DNA of 64,000 nt, taken from positions 186,001-250,000 of the forward strand of contig JAEPLN010000001.1 of the NCBI GenBank assembly GCA_017644425.1, written 5' to 3'. Positions 26,283 through 36,677 of this stretch are shown here, piece after piece. The notes below the pieces were generated by a model. It saw nothing but the letters and a program-made list of their open reading frames with translations. It was not told the origin of the DNA and did not search any database. Source of the stretch: Prochlorococcus marinus CUG1433 (lineage in GTDB: Bacteria > Cyanobacteriota > Cyanobacteriia > PCC-6307 > Cyanobiaceae). Within the stretch, counting starts at the first letter, position 1; each line of letters begins with the position of its first letter. Made by a program: the position numbers and the translations under genes.

Positions 26283-27688
26283 TCAGTATGAAAACTACCT
26301 TCCTTATCAATTCTTTCATATGTATGAGAGCCAAAACAGTCTCTCATTGCTTGAACAAGATTCTGAGGAAGTCTATTGGTTCTGTAACTATTCAAATAAT
26401 CTAAAGTACTAGATAGACATGGTACTGGTATACCAGCTTTTGTGGATAGAGAAACTACTTTAGCTAAGTTATCTAATCTAGTACCAATTTCATTATTGAA
26501 CCAATCATCAAAAATTAAATTTTTTAGATTAGGGTCTTTGTTATAAGCATCTTGAATTTTACTTAATAATTTTGATCTAATTATGCAACCACCTTTCCAT
26601 ATTTGAGCAATTGACGGCATATTCAAACCATAGTTATAAACTGCAGATGCTTCTCTTAAAATATCCATACCTTGGGCATAGCTAGCAATTGTGGCAAGAA
26701 CTATAGCATCAAACAAAGGTTTCATTCCATCTGATATATTTCCTAAATCAAAATCCTCTATCTGTTTAGATGGAATAGTTTTTTCAATCTCACTACGTTG
26801 CTCTTTTAGAGAACTCATTACTCTTGCATTTAACGATGCATAAATAGTTGGGACTGATACCCCAAGTTCTAAAGCACTTACAACAGTCCATAACCCAGTA
26901 CCTTTCTGTCCAGCTTTATCTAATATTTTTTCCACGATATCATCTCCAGTTATCTCATCTTTTGTATTTAGACAAATCTCTGTTATCTCTACAAGATAAG
27001 AAGATAATTCATCAGTATTATTCCAAATACCAAATACCTCTGACATCTGCTTTCCATTCATGCCTTTGACTCTTTTCATAAGGTCATAAGCTTCTGCGAG
27101 TATTTGTTCAATACCATATTCGATTCCGTTATGAACAGTTTTTACAAAATGACCTGAGCCTCCTGGTCCAACATATGCAACACATGGTCCGTCTTCAACT
27201 TTGGCAGCCATTTTTGTTAATAAGCTTTCTATTGCATCATATGAAGCCTTAGTCCCGCCAGGCATCATGCTTGGGCCTTCTAAAGCTCCTTTGGCACCTC
27301 CAGAGACTCCCATTCCAATGTATCCAAAACTTTTACTTTCAAGAGTATTAACTCTTCTTTCTGTATCTTTAAATTGAGAGTTCCCGCCATCTATTAATAG
27401 ATCTCCTTCCTCGAGATATCCAGAAATATTATCAATAACAGCATCTGTTGCGGGTCCAGCTTTTACCATCATTAGAATTCTTCTAGGCCTCTCTAGCTTA
27501 TTAACAAATTCTTGAAGAGTTTCAGCTCCCTCTATATTCTTTCCAAGGCCACGACCTTGTAAAAATTCTTCAGTTTTTGAGTAAGTTCTATTAAAAACTA
27601 CACTAGAAAATCCATTTCTCTCTGCGTTAAGAACTAAATTTTCGCCCATAACACCAAGACCTATTAAACCAAAATGTGCCTTGGACAT
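26270..27688 (-). CDS. gnd: 6-phosphogluconate dehydrogenase, decarboxylating
   Basis: NADP-dependent oxidation of 6-phosphogluconate to ribulose-5-phosphate, giving NADPH in the dark. 472 residues: N-terminal GLIGLGVMGENLVLNAERNG, then LLIDGGNSQF, GMGVSGGAKGALEGPSMMPGG, SGHFVKTVHNGIEYG with the catalytic lysine, and a C-terminal TEWVK tail. Upstream spacer of 94 bases has a TATATT -10-like box. First gene of the gnd-pgl unit. Confidence 0.98.
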   Translation of the reverse strand: MSKAHFGLIGLGVMGENLVLNAERNGFSSVVFNRTYSKTEEFLQGRGLGKNIEGAETLQEFVNKLERPRRILMMVKAGPATDAVIDNISGYLEEGDLLIDGGNSQFKDTERRVNTLESKSFGYIGMGVSGGAKGALEGPSMMPGGTKASYDAIESLLTKMAAKVEDGPCVAYVGPGGSGHFVKTVHNGIEYGIEQILAEAYDLMKRVKGMNGKQMSEVFGIWNNTDELSSYLVEITEICLNTKDEITGDDIVEKILDKAGQKGTGLWTVVSALELGVSVPTIYASLNARVMSSLKEQRSEIEKTIPSKQIEDFDLGNISDGMKPLFDAIVLATIASYAQGMDILREASAVYNYGLNMPSIAQIWKGGCIIRSKLLSKIQDAYNKDPNLKNLIFDDWFNNEIGTRLDNLAKVVSLSTKAGIPVPCLSSTLDYLNSYRTNRLPQNLVQAMRDCFGSHTYERIDKEGSFHTEWVK

Positions 27689-27782
27689 AAAAAATTAAAA
27701 AACTCAATAAATATAGTGTGCATGCAACTCAACAAAATTGCTCAAAAAAAATACTTATGTCAGCGAAAAATGATCGAAAGAT

Positions 27783-29078
27783 TTAAATAACAGTTCCGTT
27801 TGCAATAGTTGCATTTTTAACTACTACTACGATTCCATTTCTAATATAGAAGCCTAATTCTGGCTTATCGGCTTCTTCTACTCGATCTTTATTAATAATC
27901 ACTACATTATCACCAATTCTTGTATTCTTATCAAGAATTGCTCTTTTTACAGTAGTTCCTTCACCTACTCCAAGAGGCGTTCCTCCTCCTTTTCTTAATT
28001 CAATCCTCTCTTCAGGTGATTCAAAGAAATCGGCACCCATAACAAGAGTATCCTCAAGAACCGAATCACTTTCAATCCTGCTTCTTACACCTAAAACACA
28101 GTGTAAAATACTACATGACTTCAAGATTGTACCTTCACAAACTATTGAATCAGTAATTTGAGCATCTACAAGCTTGGAAGGTGGAAGAAATCTAGGTCTT
28201 GTATAAATTGGAAACTTTTCATCATAAAAACTAAATGGAGGTTTTGGTTGCTCAGTCAATGCAAGGTTTGACTCAAAGAATGCTCCAATGGTACCGATAT
28301 CTTCCCAATAATCATCGAATACATAACTTTTAAGAGTATCGCCCCTATTTAGGGCTTCAGGAATTATATCTTTACCAAAATCCGTATAACTAGGAAATTT
28401 ATTTAGAAGATCAAAAAGAGTATTTCTGCTAAAAACGTAAATACCCATTGAGGCTAGATAAGGTTTTTTGGCAGCTGAATCCTTACTCAGACCAAATTTT
28501 GAAGTATCTACTGCCATTGCCTTCAACTTCTCTCCAGTGGGTTTTTCACTAAATTCTTTGATATTTCCTACATCATCCGTTCTCATGAGGCCAAAACCTT
28601 CTGCTTGAGCTTCGTCAACAGGCAAAGCTGCAACAGTTAAATCAGCACCATTATCTCTATGATGTTGAACAAATAAACTGTAGTCCATTCTGTATAGTTG
28701 ATCACCTGACAATATTAAATATTCATCAACATCCCACTCTTGAAATAACCATTGGTATTTTCTTACGGCATCAGCGGTACCTTCAAACCATTTCGGGCTA
28801 TCAGGAGTCTGTTGCGCGGCTAAAACCTCCACAAATCCTTGACCAAAAGGGCCATTTAAATTATAAGTTCTTCCAATATGTCTATTTAAAGATGCACTAT
28901 TGAACTGGGTCAATACGTACATTTTTTCGATGCCTGAATTTATACAATTACTAATTGGAATATCTATTAAACGATACTTACCTGCCAATGGCACAGCAGG
29001 TTTAGCCCTCATTTTTGTTAGAGGGTAAAGTCTAGAACCTTTTCCTCCTCCGAGGATTATAGCCAACACACGCTTCAT
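27783..29078 (-). CDS. glgC: Glucose-1-phosphate adenylyltransferase
   Basis: Makes ADP-glucose for glycogen. 431 residues: [22 protein letters not shown] pyrophosphorylase loop, [29 protein letters not shown] and EKPTGEKL, then a C-terminal left-handed beta helix. The cyanobacterial enzyme is a homotetramer activated by 3-phosphoglycerate, consistent with the neighbouring Calvin-cycle genes. Own promoter probable in the 130-base spacer behind hemA. Confidence 0.97.
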   Translation of the reverse strand: MKRVLAIILGGGKGSRLYPLTKMRAKPAVPLAGKYRLIDIPISNCINSGIEKMYVLTQFNSASLNRHIGRTYNLNGPFGQGFVEVLAAQQTPDSPKWFEGTADAVRKYQWLFQEWDVDEYLILSGDQLYRMDYSLFVQHHRDNGADLTVAALPVDEAQAEGFGLMRTDDVGNIKEFSEKPTGEKLKAMAVDTSKFGLSKDSAAKKPYLASMGIYVFSRNTLFDLLNKFPSYTDFGKDIIPEALNRGDTLKSYVFDDYWEDIGTIGAFFESNLALTEQPKPPFSFYDEKFPIYTRPRFLPPSKLVDAQITDSIVCEGTILKSCSILHCVLGVRSRIESDSVLEDTLVMGADFFESPEERIELRKGGGTPLGVGEGTTVKRAILDKNTRIGDNVVIINKDRVEEADKPELGFYIRNGIVVVVKNATIANGTVI

Positions 29079-29208
29079 TCAATCTAATGGAGGTATATAT
29101 ACAACTATTTAAAGTAACTGATTATGGGCATATTTAGAAATACAAATGGTCAGTTTACAAAGGTATTTCGATAAATCACTGGAAAAACTTAATATAATTA
29201 GGGAAAAA

Positions 29209-30519
29209 TTAGTTATTTTTATCCTCCTCTACCAAAGAAAATAGTTTTTCAATGATTTTCAAAGAAACTTGTCTTTCTTCTCTTGATTGAGGACTTCTCA
29301 ACTTGGTAACAGGAGTATGGAGTATTTTATTAATAATTCCTTTAGTCAGAGCTTCTACAACTTTTCTTTCTCTAGCAGAAAAATCTGGACCCATCCTGCT
29401 TAGTGCTTTTTGCAATTCCTCTTTTCTAATTAACTCCAAATCTGATCTGAGTTTATTAATTACTGGAACCGCCTCTAAACTTGCCCACCATTCAAGAAAA
29501 ATGATCCTTTCTTCTTCTACTAAAGATTCTGCTTCCTTCGCTATTTTCTGTCTAAATTCTTGATTTCTTGATACGACCTCTTGTAAATCATCCACATCAA
29601 ATGATTTTATAAATTCATGTTGTTTTACATCATTAGATATATTTCTCGGTACACCAATATCAATGAATTTAAGTTTATTATTCAAATTTAATTTTTCAAT
29701 TTTAGCAAGATCAATTATTGGCTCTTCAGACGCTGTACTAGTAAAAACAAGAGAAGATATTGAAATGTTTTCATCTAATTCGTTTAACCCTTTACAAACG
29801 ATTTCTAAGTCGGGGAAGTCTACTGCAAGATTCAATGCTCTATCAATATTTCTATTTACAAGAATAAGTTTATGACATCCTTTTGATTTTAAATGAGTTA
29901 TTAAAAGCCTACTCATTCGTCCTGCCCCAACTACAAGAACCTTCTCTGATTCCAAGCTCACAAGAGTATCAAGCCCCTTTTCTTGCCCAATTTTCAATTG
30001 AGCGAGTTCTACCGCTGCTGAACTGATTGAAACTGCTCCAGTACCTAAATTTGTTTCAGATCTAACTTTTTTACCTGTACTAACAGATTGGGTTAAAAGT
30101 CTATTAAGAATAGGTCCAGTAGATTGATTCTCTTGACCTAATCTCATCATTTTTTTCACTTGAGAGAGGATTTGCCCTTCACCTAAAACGAGGCTATCGA
30201 GTCCTGCAGAAACTTTCATTAAATGTAAAACTGCATCTTCTTGTCTAAAACAAAAAAGATGAGGATTTAAATCTTCAAAAACAATTCCGGAATAATCTGC
30301 TATAAATTCTTTTATTGATGAAATACCAGTATTTTTATCCTTTACCAGCGCATAAATTTCTAGCCTATTGCAAGTACTTAAAATTGACACCTCTAACACA
30401 TCAGAGAAAGATCTTAATGCTTCCAATGATTCTGTTATAGATTGGTCAGGAATACTTAACTTCTCACGCACTTCGACAGGTGCCGTGCGATGACTTAGTC
30501 CGACGACAACAATATGCAT
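29209..30519 (-). CDS. hemA: Glutamyl-tRNA reductase
   Basis: First committed step of tetrapyrrole (chlorophyll, heme, bilin) synthesis: reduces glutamyl-tRNA to glutamate-1-semialdehyde with NADPH. 436 residues with GLSHRTAPVEVREKL, SILSTCNRLEIYA (nucleophile Cys50), GEGQILSQVKKM, a VLVVGAGRMSRLLI Rossmann loop and the C-terminal dimerisation helices. ATG start at 30519; 18 bases after the glpX stop, so it may be read from the same transcript. Confidence 0.98.
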   Translation of the reverse strand: MHIVVVGLSHRTAPVEVREKLSIPDQSITESLEALRSFSDVLEVSILSTCNRLEIYALVKDKNTGISSIKEFIADYSGIVFEDLNPHLFCFRQEDAVLHLMKVSAGLDSLVLGEGQILSQVKKMMRLGQENQSTGPILNRLLTQSVSTGKKVRSETNLGTGAVSISSAAVELAQLKIGQEKGLDTLVSLESEKVLVVGAGRMSRLLITHLKSKGCHKLILVNRNIDRALNLAVDFPDLEIVCKGLNELDENISISSLVFTSTASEEPIIDLAKIEKLNLNNKLKFIDIGVPRNISNDVKQHEFIKSFDVDDLQEVVSRNQEFRQKIAKEAESLVEEERIIFLEWWASLEAVPVINKLRSDLELIRKEELQKALSRMGPDFSARERKVVEALTKGIINKILHTPVTKLRSPQSREERQVSLKIIEKLFSLVEEDKNN

Positions 30520-30537
30520 AAAATTAAAAGTGAATTT

Positions 30538-31539
30538 TTAAAGGCTGATACTCTTAGCACCATCTTTTATATGGACAGTATTTGTGAATCTTGCAGTACT
30601 ATCTAATGTACTTATTACTAGACTGCTTGTTCTAACACAATCCCTCTCAAATTTGACTCCGTCAAATAATAATCCATCAGTTATTCCACTTCCAGCAAAA
30701 ACAACATTTTCTCCCGATGCCAATTCGTTGGCTTCATAGATTTTGTCTATATCTGTTATTCCCATTTCATTTAGACGTTTTATATTCCCTTCTTTTGTGT
30801 AATCAGCCCATTCAGAAGTTTGAGCAATTGCTGGATCATAAACAAGTTGACCTTGAAAATGTCCACCTAGAGCTCTCATTGCGGCAGCCGAAATAACACC
30901 TTCTGGAGCTGCACCTATACCCATCAAGCAATGTGTTCCAGTCCCTGCAAAACCACATGCAATCGCAGCTTGAACGTCGCCATCAGAAATTGGTTGTACT
31001 TTTGCACCACATCCACGAATCTCTTTAATTAAATCTTTATGCCTTGTTCTATCCATTACAACAACAGTTAATTCATCAATAGAAAGATCCAAGCAATCGC
31101 TAAGAATTTTCAAGTTTTCAGTAGCCGAATTTCTAATATCAACTTTCCCTTTAGCAGCAGGAGGAGCTGCTAATTTGTTCATATAAAAATCAGGTGCATT
31201 AAAAAGACCGCCGGTATCTGAAGCTGCCAAAACGGCCATAGAACCTCTTTGATTATTTGCACAAAGATTAGTTCCTTCACAAGGATCTACTGCAAAATCA
31301 ACCCCGGGTCCACTTCCACTCCCTACCTCTTCACCTATATAAAGCATAGGTGCTTCATCTCTTTCGCCTTCTCCAATAACAATTTTCCCTTTCATTTCAA
31401 TTTTGCCCATTCGTAATCTCATTGCTTCGACAGCTGCAGCATCAGCTTCATCTTTTTGACCAAGTCCTGTTAGTTTTGCTGAGGCAATTGCTGCCTGCTC
31501 AACAACTTCGAGAATTTCTTGAATTAGAGTTTGATTCAC
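30538..31539 (-). CDS. glpX: Class II fructose-1,6-bisphosphatase / sedoheptulose-1,7-bisphosphatase
   Basis: Bifunctional GlpX-type phosphatase of the cyanobacterial Calvin cycle. Motifs: [47 protein letters not shown] with metal-binding acids, [32 protein letters not shown] place the start at GTG 31539, giving the usual [16 protein letters not shown]-terminus and 333 residues; an upstream ATG at 31563 would add 8 residues. A 188-base region to the divergent rpe holds the promoters of both. Confidence 0.96.
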   Translation of the reverse strand: MNQTLIQEILEVVEQAAIASAKLTGLGQKDEADAAAVEAMRLRMGKIEMKGKIVIGEGERDEAPMLYIGEEVGSGSGPGVDFAVDPCEGTNLCANNQRGSMAVLAASDTGGLFNAPDFYMNKLAAPPAAKGKVDIRNSATENLKILSDCLDLSIDELTVVVMDRTRHKDLIKEIRGCGAKVQPISDGDVQAAIACGFAGTGTHCLMGIGAAPEGVISAAAMRALGGHFQGQLVYDPAIAQTSEWADYTKEGNIKRLNEMGITDIDKIYEANELASGENVVFAGSGITDGLLFDGVKFERDCVRTSSLVISTLDSTARFTNTVHIKDGAKSISL

Positions 31540-31727
31540 AATTAAATTTTTGAGGATTTTCAATAATGTTTTGAGTATGATCTCATATAAAACGTCATTT
31601 TTTATGAGAATTATTATGCTAGTAAGCTTTTTTTAACTCTTTACAGCTGTTACTTTATCAGGCCATGACTTGAAATTAGGAATAAACAACTAAATATAGT
31701 ATCTTTATTAAATATTTTAAAAATTAA

Positions 31728-32486
31728 ATGACTGAGTCAAATCAAACAAATTTAGCTGGTGTTAATAGACCAATTCAAATAATTCCTTCAGTTTTACCAG
31801 CAGATTGGGCAAATATGGGGGCATGTGTGAAAGAGCTCGAGGAAGCTAGGGTAGATAGAATTCAATTTGACGTAATGGATGGAAATTTCGTACCAAATCT
31901 TACATTCGGTCCTGAAATGATTGCTGCATGCAGGAAATATTGCAATGTCCCTTTTGAAACGCAATTAATGGTAAGCCAATACAATTGCGAAACAATGCTT
32001 GAATCTTATGTAAAAGCTACAAAAGGGGCAAATGGTGAACCAGGAGTAGTAATAGCTCATGCCGAAGCAAATATTCATTTACATAGAGTTCTTGGAAGAA
32101 TTAGAGACTTAGGAGGATCTCCTTCCGTTGCATTAAATCCTCATACTCCATTTGAAATGATAGAAAATATTATGGACATGGTTGATCATGTTTTAGTTAT
32201 GACAGTCAACCCTGGCTTTGGAGGACAAGCTTATATTCCAACAATGCTTAATAAAATCAGAAAAATTAGAAACTTTATTATTGAAAAAAATCTAAATGTT
32301 GACATTGAAGTTGATGGAGGCATAAAAGCAAATTGGACTATTTCACAATGTGCCCATGCTGGTGCTAATTGTTTTATTGCAGGCAGTGGAATGTTTGCTT
32401 ACCCAACATTAAAAGAGGGATGTGATGACTTGAGGAAAGTTGCTCAAGAAGCGCAAAAAGGAAAAGTGCTATCTGAACCTCAATAA
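31728..32486 (+). CDS. rpe: Ribulose-phosphate 3-epimerase
   Basis: Interconverts ribulose-5-phosphate and xylulose-5-phosphate in the Calvin cycle and pentose phosphate pathway. TIM barrel of 252 residues: IQFDVMDGNFVPNLTFGPEMI, HAEANIHLHRVL, ALNPHTPFEMIENI, LVMTVNPGFGGQAYIPTML, IEVDGGIK and FIAGSGMF. A short N-terminal extension before VNRPIQIIPSVLPADW is typical of cyanobacteria. Divergent from glpX, so two Calvin enzymes share one control region. Confidence 0.97.
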   Translation: MTESNQTNLAGVNRPIQIIPSVLPADWANMGACVKELEEARVDRIQFDVMDGNFVPNLTFGPEMIAACRKYCNVPFETQLMVSQYNCETMLESYVKATKGANGEPGVVIAHAEANIHLHRVLGRIRDLGGSPSVALNPHTPFEMIENIMDMVDHVLVMTVNPGFGGQAYIPTMLNKIRKIRNFIIEKNLNVDIEVDGGIKANWTISQCAHAGANCFIAGSGMFAYPTLKEGCDDLRKVAQEAQKGKVLSEPQ

Positions 32487-32507
32487 ATATTCTGCATGAT
32501 TAACATT

Positions 32508-33437
32508 TTATCCAAATATCCAGCCATAACTATGTAAACCTATACCTAAGAAATTAACACCCAAGTAACATACTAAAACCACCAAAAAACCTGTAGTTGC
32601 TAATATTGCGGGTCTTCTTCCTTGCCAACCCTTACTTATTCGCATATGTAGATAAGCAGCATAAAACAACCATGAGATAAATGCCCATGTTTCTTTTGGG
32701 TCCCAGCTCCACCAAGTGCCCCAAGCCTCATTAGCCCAAACAGCACCTGAAATTAAACCGAGAGTCAAAAGAACAAAACCTATCAATATAGAGCGATAAC
32801 TTAGCGTATCTAGTTCTTCTGAATGAGAAAATTCGATAGGATCAACCAAATCATTTAAAGGAAAATTATTAGAAATCTTAAAACCTCCTATCCCTGTAGA
32901 GCTACTTCTAATTTGAAGGGGTGTATTTTTATTAACAAATAAAACAGAAGCTGAAAGTAATGAACCAATTATTAAGGCTGCATAACTAAGCATTACAACA
33001 CTAACATGCATCACTAACCAACTAGATCTTAAAGCTGGAACCAAATTTGACGATAATTTCAAATCGTCAGGCAAAACAAAACAAGCAAAAGCCACCGTAA
33101 GTAACTCAATAGGTATGGCAATTGATGGAATTATTGGTGATTGGTATTCCCTCTCTATTAGTAATTGTCCCATTGTGATGCCCCAAGTTAAGAAATAAAG
33201 AGATTCATACAAATTGCTAATTGGGAAGTGTCCAGAAATCGACCACCTAAAAAGTAATTGCAATGTTATAAATAAATTCACTAAAATAGTAAGAAGTTTT
33301 ACCGTGAAAGAGGACTTTTTTCTGAAAACTGCACTAAGAGATATTGGTAGATTTACTAATAATATGTAAAACACTAAAAGTCCCAATACTGAAACTGGGT
33401 CATATATTAAATTTTTAAATAGGTTACTAAGTAACAT
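32508..33437 (-). CDS. ccsA: Cytochrome c biogenesis protein CcsA (heme handling)
   Basis: System II cytochrome c maturation protein, in the thylakoid membrane with CcsB (not in the window), delivering heme to apocytochromes. 309 residues, about eight membrane helices, with the tryptophan-rich WGTWWSWDPKETWAF motif and conserved histidines (SWLVMHVSV, AYLHMRISKGWQ, GLHSYG). Normal length for the cyanobacterial/plastid form. 111 bases after lptB. Confidence 0.96.
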   Translation of the reverse strand: MLLSNLFKNLIYDPVSVLGLLVFYILLVNLPISLSAVFRKKSSFTVKLLTILVNLFITLQLLFRWSISGHFPISNLYESLYFLTWGITMGQLLIEREYQSPIIPSIAIPIELLTVAFACFVLPDDLKLSSNLVPALRSSWLVMHVSVVMLSYAALIIGSLLSASVLFVNKNTPLQIRSSSTGIGGFKISNNFPLNDLVDPIEFSHSEELDTLSYRSILIGFVLLTLGLISGAVWANEAWGTWWSWDPKETWAFISWLFYAAYLHMRISKGWQGRRPAILATTGFLVVLVCYLGVNFLGIGLHSYGWIFG

Positions 33438-33548
33438 GTCAAACTCTTATCTAGATTTAATATTCAACAACAAATAAATAATAATTTAAATCATTCTTAT
33501 ATGAGTAAATCTTTAATAATTAAGTTTGAATTTATTATGCAACAAATT

Positions 33549-34277
33549 TCAAAGTTTGAAATTTTCTCCTAAGTAATACCTCTTGACTATTGGATTATCT
33601 GCTAGTTCACTAGATGTTCCGTAAGCTAAAATTTTTCCTTCACTTAGTACATAAGACTTGTTTGTAATTAAAAGGGTTTCCCTAACATTATGGTCTGTAA
33701 TAAGAATCCCAACCCCATTACCACTCAATTTAAGAATGAGTTTCTTTAAATCATTAACAGCTAGAGGATCTATCCCAGCAAAAGGTTCGTCTAATAAAAG
33801 AAATTTAGGCCCTTTTCTGCCTATTGTAAGAGCTCTTGCTATTTCACACCTCCTCCTCTCTCCCCCTGAAAGTTGATAACCATAATTATCTACAAAATTA
33901 TTCAAATTAAATTCATTAATTAATTGTTCCCTTCTATTTCTAATTGCCGCTCGACTATAAGTTGAATTCTGCAAAGCCAAATCTATATTGTCCTTAACAG
34001 TAAGGTCTCTAAATATACTCGCCTCCTGTGTTAAATAACCCAACCCAAGTTTTGATCTAATTGGTAGCGGAAGATTAGTTATGTTTCTTCCATTTAGTGA
34101 AATTTCACCTCTATCAGGTCTAATGTTCCCAACGGCAAGATTAAAAGTAGTCGTTTTCCCTGCACCATTAGGTCCCATCAAACCAACAACCTCTCCTGGA
34201 TTAACAGTTATAGAAACATCCTTTACGATTAATCTTCCCTTAATTGAAAGGGATACATTTTGAATTTTCAAGTTCAT
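33549..34277 (-). CDS. lptB: LPS export ABC transporter ATP-binding protein LptB
   Basis: ATPase that powers LPS transport to the outer membrane. 242 residues: Walker A GPNGAGKTT, GLGYLTQEASIFRDLTVKDN with the Q-loop, signature LSGGERRRCEIARAL, Walker B FLLLDEPFAGIDPLAV, and the LITDHNVRETL switch, all matching LptB more than other ABC ATPases. Start ATG at 34277; it shares an ATGA overlap with the stop of a 32-codon ORF immediately upstream. lpxD elsewhere in the window fits LPS production. Confidence 0.93.
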   Translation of the reverse strand: MNLKIQNVSLSIKGRLIVKDVSITVNPGEVVGLMGPNGAGKTTTFNLAVGNIRPDRGEISLNGRNITNLPLPIRSKLGLGYLTQEASIFRDLTVKDNIDLALQNSTYSRAAIRNRREQLINEFNLNNFVDNYGYQLSGGERRRCEIARALTIGRKGPKFLLLDEPFAGIDPLAVNDLKKLILKLSGNGVGILITDHNVRETLLITNKSYVLSEGKILAYGTSSELADNPIVKRYYLGENFKL

Positions 34278-34372
34278 TTTCTTTGAAATCTTTTAGTAAA
34301 TTTATTTTCTTGAAAAAATAATGAGATAGAAAACAATAATGCAATCAAAGAGAAAGATATATTCATATTCAT
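34274..34372 (-). CDS. Interlocked 32-residue membrane/signal-like ORF between DUF309 and lptB
   Basis: ATG at 34372 overlaps the DUF309 stop by one base (TGATG) and its own TGA (34274-34276) overlaps the lptB ATG in an ATGA junction. The peptide has a short polar start, a hydrophobic core LIALLFSISLFF, and a basic tail (KFTKRFQRK). Such junctions on both sides are typical of genes kept in a translationally coupled operon. It could be a small membrane protein, or the signal-peptide and tail remnant of an LptA/OstA-like gene that lost its middle in frame; LptA commonly lies next to lptB. Neither can be decided from sequence alone. Confidence 0.55.
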   Translation of the reverse strand: MNMNISFSLIALLFSISLFFQENKFTKRFQRK

Positions 34373-34740
34373 CAAAGAGGTTTCAAAAAAGGCTTATCGT
34401 TCTCATCTAATAACTCTTTGTATTGTAATTTCCTCAATAAATTTTCCAAACTTAGAGAAAAGGATTCAAGATCAATACCTAAATTAATCTTAGTTCTAGT
34501 TTTTATTCTACCTAAGCCCTCTCCAAGCAAAATAGTCGCTCCATTTAAGTTGCCCTTACTTAAGTGAAACTGCGATACGGACACTTGTAAAATACCCTGT
34601 ATGACTTGTCTTTCTTCACCATCTAAAGAATTCCAAATTTCTTCAAAAGCGTCATGAGCCTCGTACCATTTTTGATTGTTAAATAGATCTAAAGCCGTAA
34701 AAAGGGAATCTCTAAAACTTTTGGTAGTTTCTTCATTCAT
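34372..34740 (-). CDS. DUF309 family protein
   Basis: 122-residue helical protein with the DUF309 pattern: FNNQKWYEAHDAFEEIWNSLDGEERQVIQGILQ (given here as its two halves: KWYEAHDAFEEIW and RQVIQGILQVSVSQFHL) and a later GLGRI. The conserved H-D-x-x-E-x-x-W residues suggest a small metal- or ligand-binding helical bundle; the function is unknown to me. ATG at 34740, 4 bases after typA; cotranscribed. Confidence 0.88.
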   Translation of the reverse strand: MNEETTKSFRDSLFTALDLFNNQKWYEAHDAFEEIWNSLDGEERQVIQGILQVSVSQFHLSKGNLNGATILLGEGLGRIKTRTKINLGIDLESFSLSLENLLRKLQYKELLDENDKPFLKPL

Positions 34741-34744
34741 AAAA

Positions 34745-36547
34745 TCAATTTTTAATATTTTTCTTCTTATTTATTTTTCTCATTCTAATTGAATCAGGTG
34801 TTACCTCGAGCATTTCGTCTGGGCCGATATATTCAAGGGCTCTTTCAAGAGTAATATCAACAGGAGACTGCAAGGTATCAAGTTCTTCAGCGCCTGCAGA
34901 CCTCATATTAGTCAACTGCTTAGTTTTACATATATTTAACTCAAGATCTTGAGGACGATTATTCTCTCCAATTATCATACCTTTGTAAACTTTGACTCCA
35001 GGCTTAATGAAATAAACCCCCCTATCTTCAGCATTCTTCAATGCATAAAATGTTGCCACACCTTCCTCAAAAGCTATAAGAACCCCATTCCTACGTGTCT
35101 CAAAATCTCCTGTTTTAGGTTTATATTCATGAAAAGAGTGGCTCATGATCCCTTCACCTCTTGTTATCCGAACAAATTCCCCACGAAATCCTATTAATCC
35201 TCTAGATGGCACAAGAAATTCTAATTGCGTTCTGCCATCTGAACTTGTCTGCATGTTTTTCATCTCTGCCTTTCTCGATCCAAGTTTTTCTATACATGAA
35301 CCAACAGAAACTTCTGGTACATCTAAAACCAAAGTTTCTATAGGCTCACATTCAACATTATCAATTTCTCTGAAAATTACTTGAGGTTGCGAGATTTGAA
35401 ACTCAAATCCCTCTCTTCTCATTGTTTCTATCAAAATACCTAAATGTAATTCTCCTCTCCCCGAAACCGAAAACCTATCAGGAGAATCAGTCTCTTCAAC
35501 CCTTAAGGCAACATTTGTCAAAAGTTCCCTTTCTAATCTATTTTTCAATTGTCTACTGGTAACAAATTTTCCTTCTTTACCAGCGAATGGGGAATCATTT
35601 ACAACAAAAGTCATATTTAAGGTAGGTTCATCGACTTTTATTAATGGAAGAGGGTGAGGCGAATCTGGACATGCTATAGTCTCGCCAATATTGACGTCAT
35701 CAAAGCCAGAAACAGCAACAATATCTCCTGCGAATGCTTCATTTATATCAATTCTCTGTAATCCTTCGAATCCTAGTAGCTTACTAACCTTTCCTTTAAT
35801 AGTTTTTCCATTCTCTTTAATTAAACTAGCTTGTTGACCATTTTTTATTTTTCCATTATGAATTTTTCCAATTACAATTCTGCCTAAGAAGTCAGAATAA
35901 TCCAAAGTAGTTATTTGAAGCTGTAGAGGCTTATTTGAGTCGCCTACTGGTGGTGGAACATGCCTTATGATTGCTTCAAAAAGAGGCATCATATTGTCAC
36001 TATTTGCCTCCATCTCTTCCTTTGCGTAACCAGATAGGCCGCTCCCAAAAAGATAAGGGAAATCACATTGATCATCGTCAGCTCCTAGTTCTAGAAACAA
36101 ATCAAGGACTTTATCAATGGCTATTTCTGGTACTACTCTTGGTCTATCGATTTTATTTACAAAGACTATTGGCCTAAGTCCTTTCTCTAATGCTTTTTTT
36201 AAGACAAATCTTGTTTGTGGCATTGGCCCCTCATTTGCATCAACAATAAGCAAACAACCATCAACCATGCCTAAAACCCTTTCGACTTCACCGCCAAAAT
36301 CCGCATGTCCTGGTGTATCTATAATATTAATTCTGGTGTCTTTATAGTTAACGGCAGTATTTTTTGAGAGTATTGTTATTCCTCTTTCTCTTTCGAGATC
36401 ATTTGAATCCATTACGCATGTTGGAATAACTTCATTGTCCCTAAATATTCCTGATTGAGATAACAATGCATCAACAAGGGTTGTCTTTCCATGATCTACA
36501 TGAGCAATAATTGCAACATTCCTAATTTCTTTTATCGAAGATGACAT
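34745..36547 (-). CDS. typA: Translational GTPase TypA/BipA
   Basis: Ribosome-associated GTPase needed for stress adaptation and 50S assembly. 600 residues: G1 [16 protein letters not shown]2/G3 RERGITIL and [15 protein letters not shown]4 VFVNKIDRP, then EF-G-like domains and the C-terminal BipA-specific region ([20 protein letters not shown]). Full length. First gene of a likely typA-DUF309-ORF-lptB unit. Confidence 0.97.
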   Translation of the reverse strand: MSSSIKEIRNVAIIAHVDHGKTTLVDALLSQSGIFRDNEVIPTCVMDSNDLERERGITILSKNTAVNYKDTRINIIDTPGHADFGGEVERVLGMVDGCLLIVDANEGPMPQTRFVLKKALEKGLRPIVFVNKIDRPRVVPEIAIDKVLDLFLELGADDDQCDFPYLFGSGLSGYAKEEMEANSDNMMPLFEAIIRHVPPPVGDSNKPLQLQITTLDYSDFLGRIVIGKIHNGKIKNGQQASLIKENGKTIKGKVSKLLGFEGLQRIDINEAFAGDIVAVSGFDDVNIGETIACPDSPHPLPLIKVDEPTLNMTFVVNDSPFAGKEGKFVTSRQLKNRLERELLTNVALRVEETDSPDRFSVSGRGELHLGILIETMRREGFEFQISQPQVIFREIDNVECEPIETLVLDVPEVSVGSCIEKLGSRKAEMKNMQTSSDGRTQLEFLVPSRGLIGFRGEFVRITRGEGIMSHSFHEYKPKTGDFETRRNGVLIAFEEGVATFYALKNAEDRGVYFIKPGVKVYKGMIIGENNRPQDLELNICKTKQLTNMRSAGAEELDTLQSPVDITLERALEYIGPDEMLEVTPDSIRMRKINKKKNIKN

Positions 36548-36677
36548 TTATAAAATTTATATAAATAGTAAATTGACTTTATTAAGGCTAACTCAAAGAA
36601 TGCTTTTTATGAAAATTTTCTCCTTAAGACTTTGAAAAACATAATTTTTAATGAATTATTTAATTTACAAATTAGAT

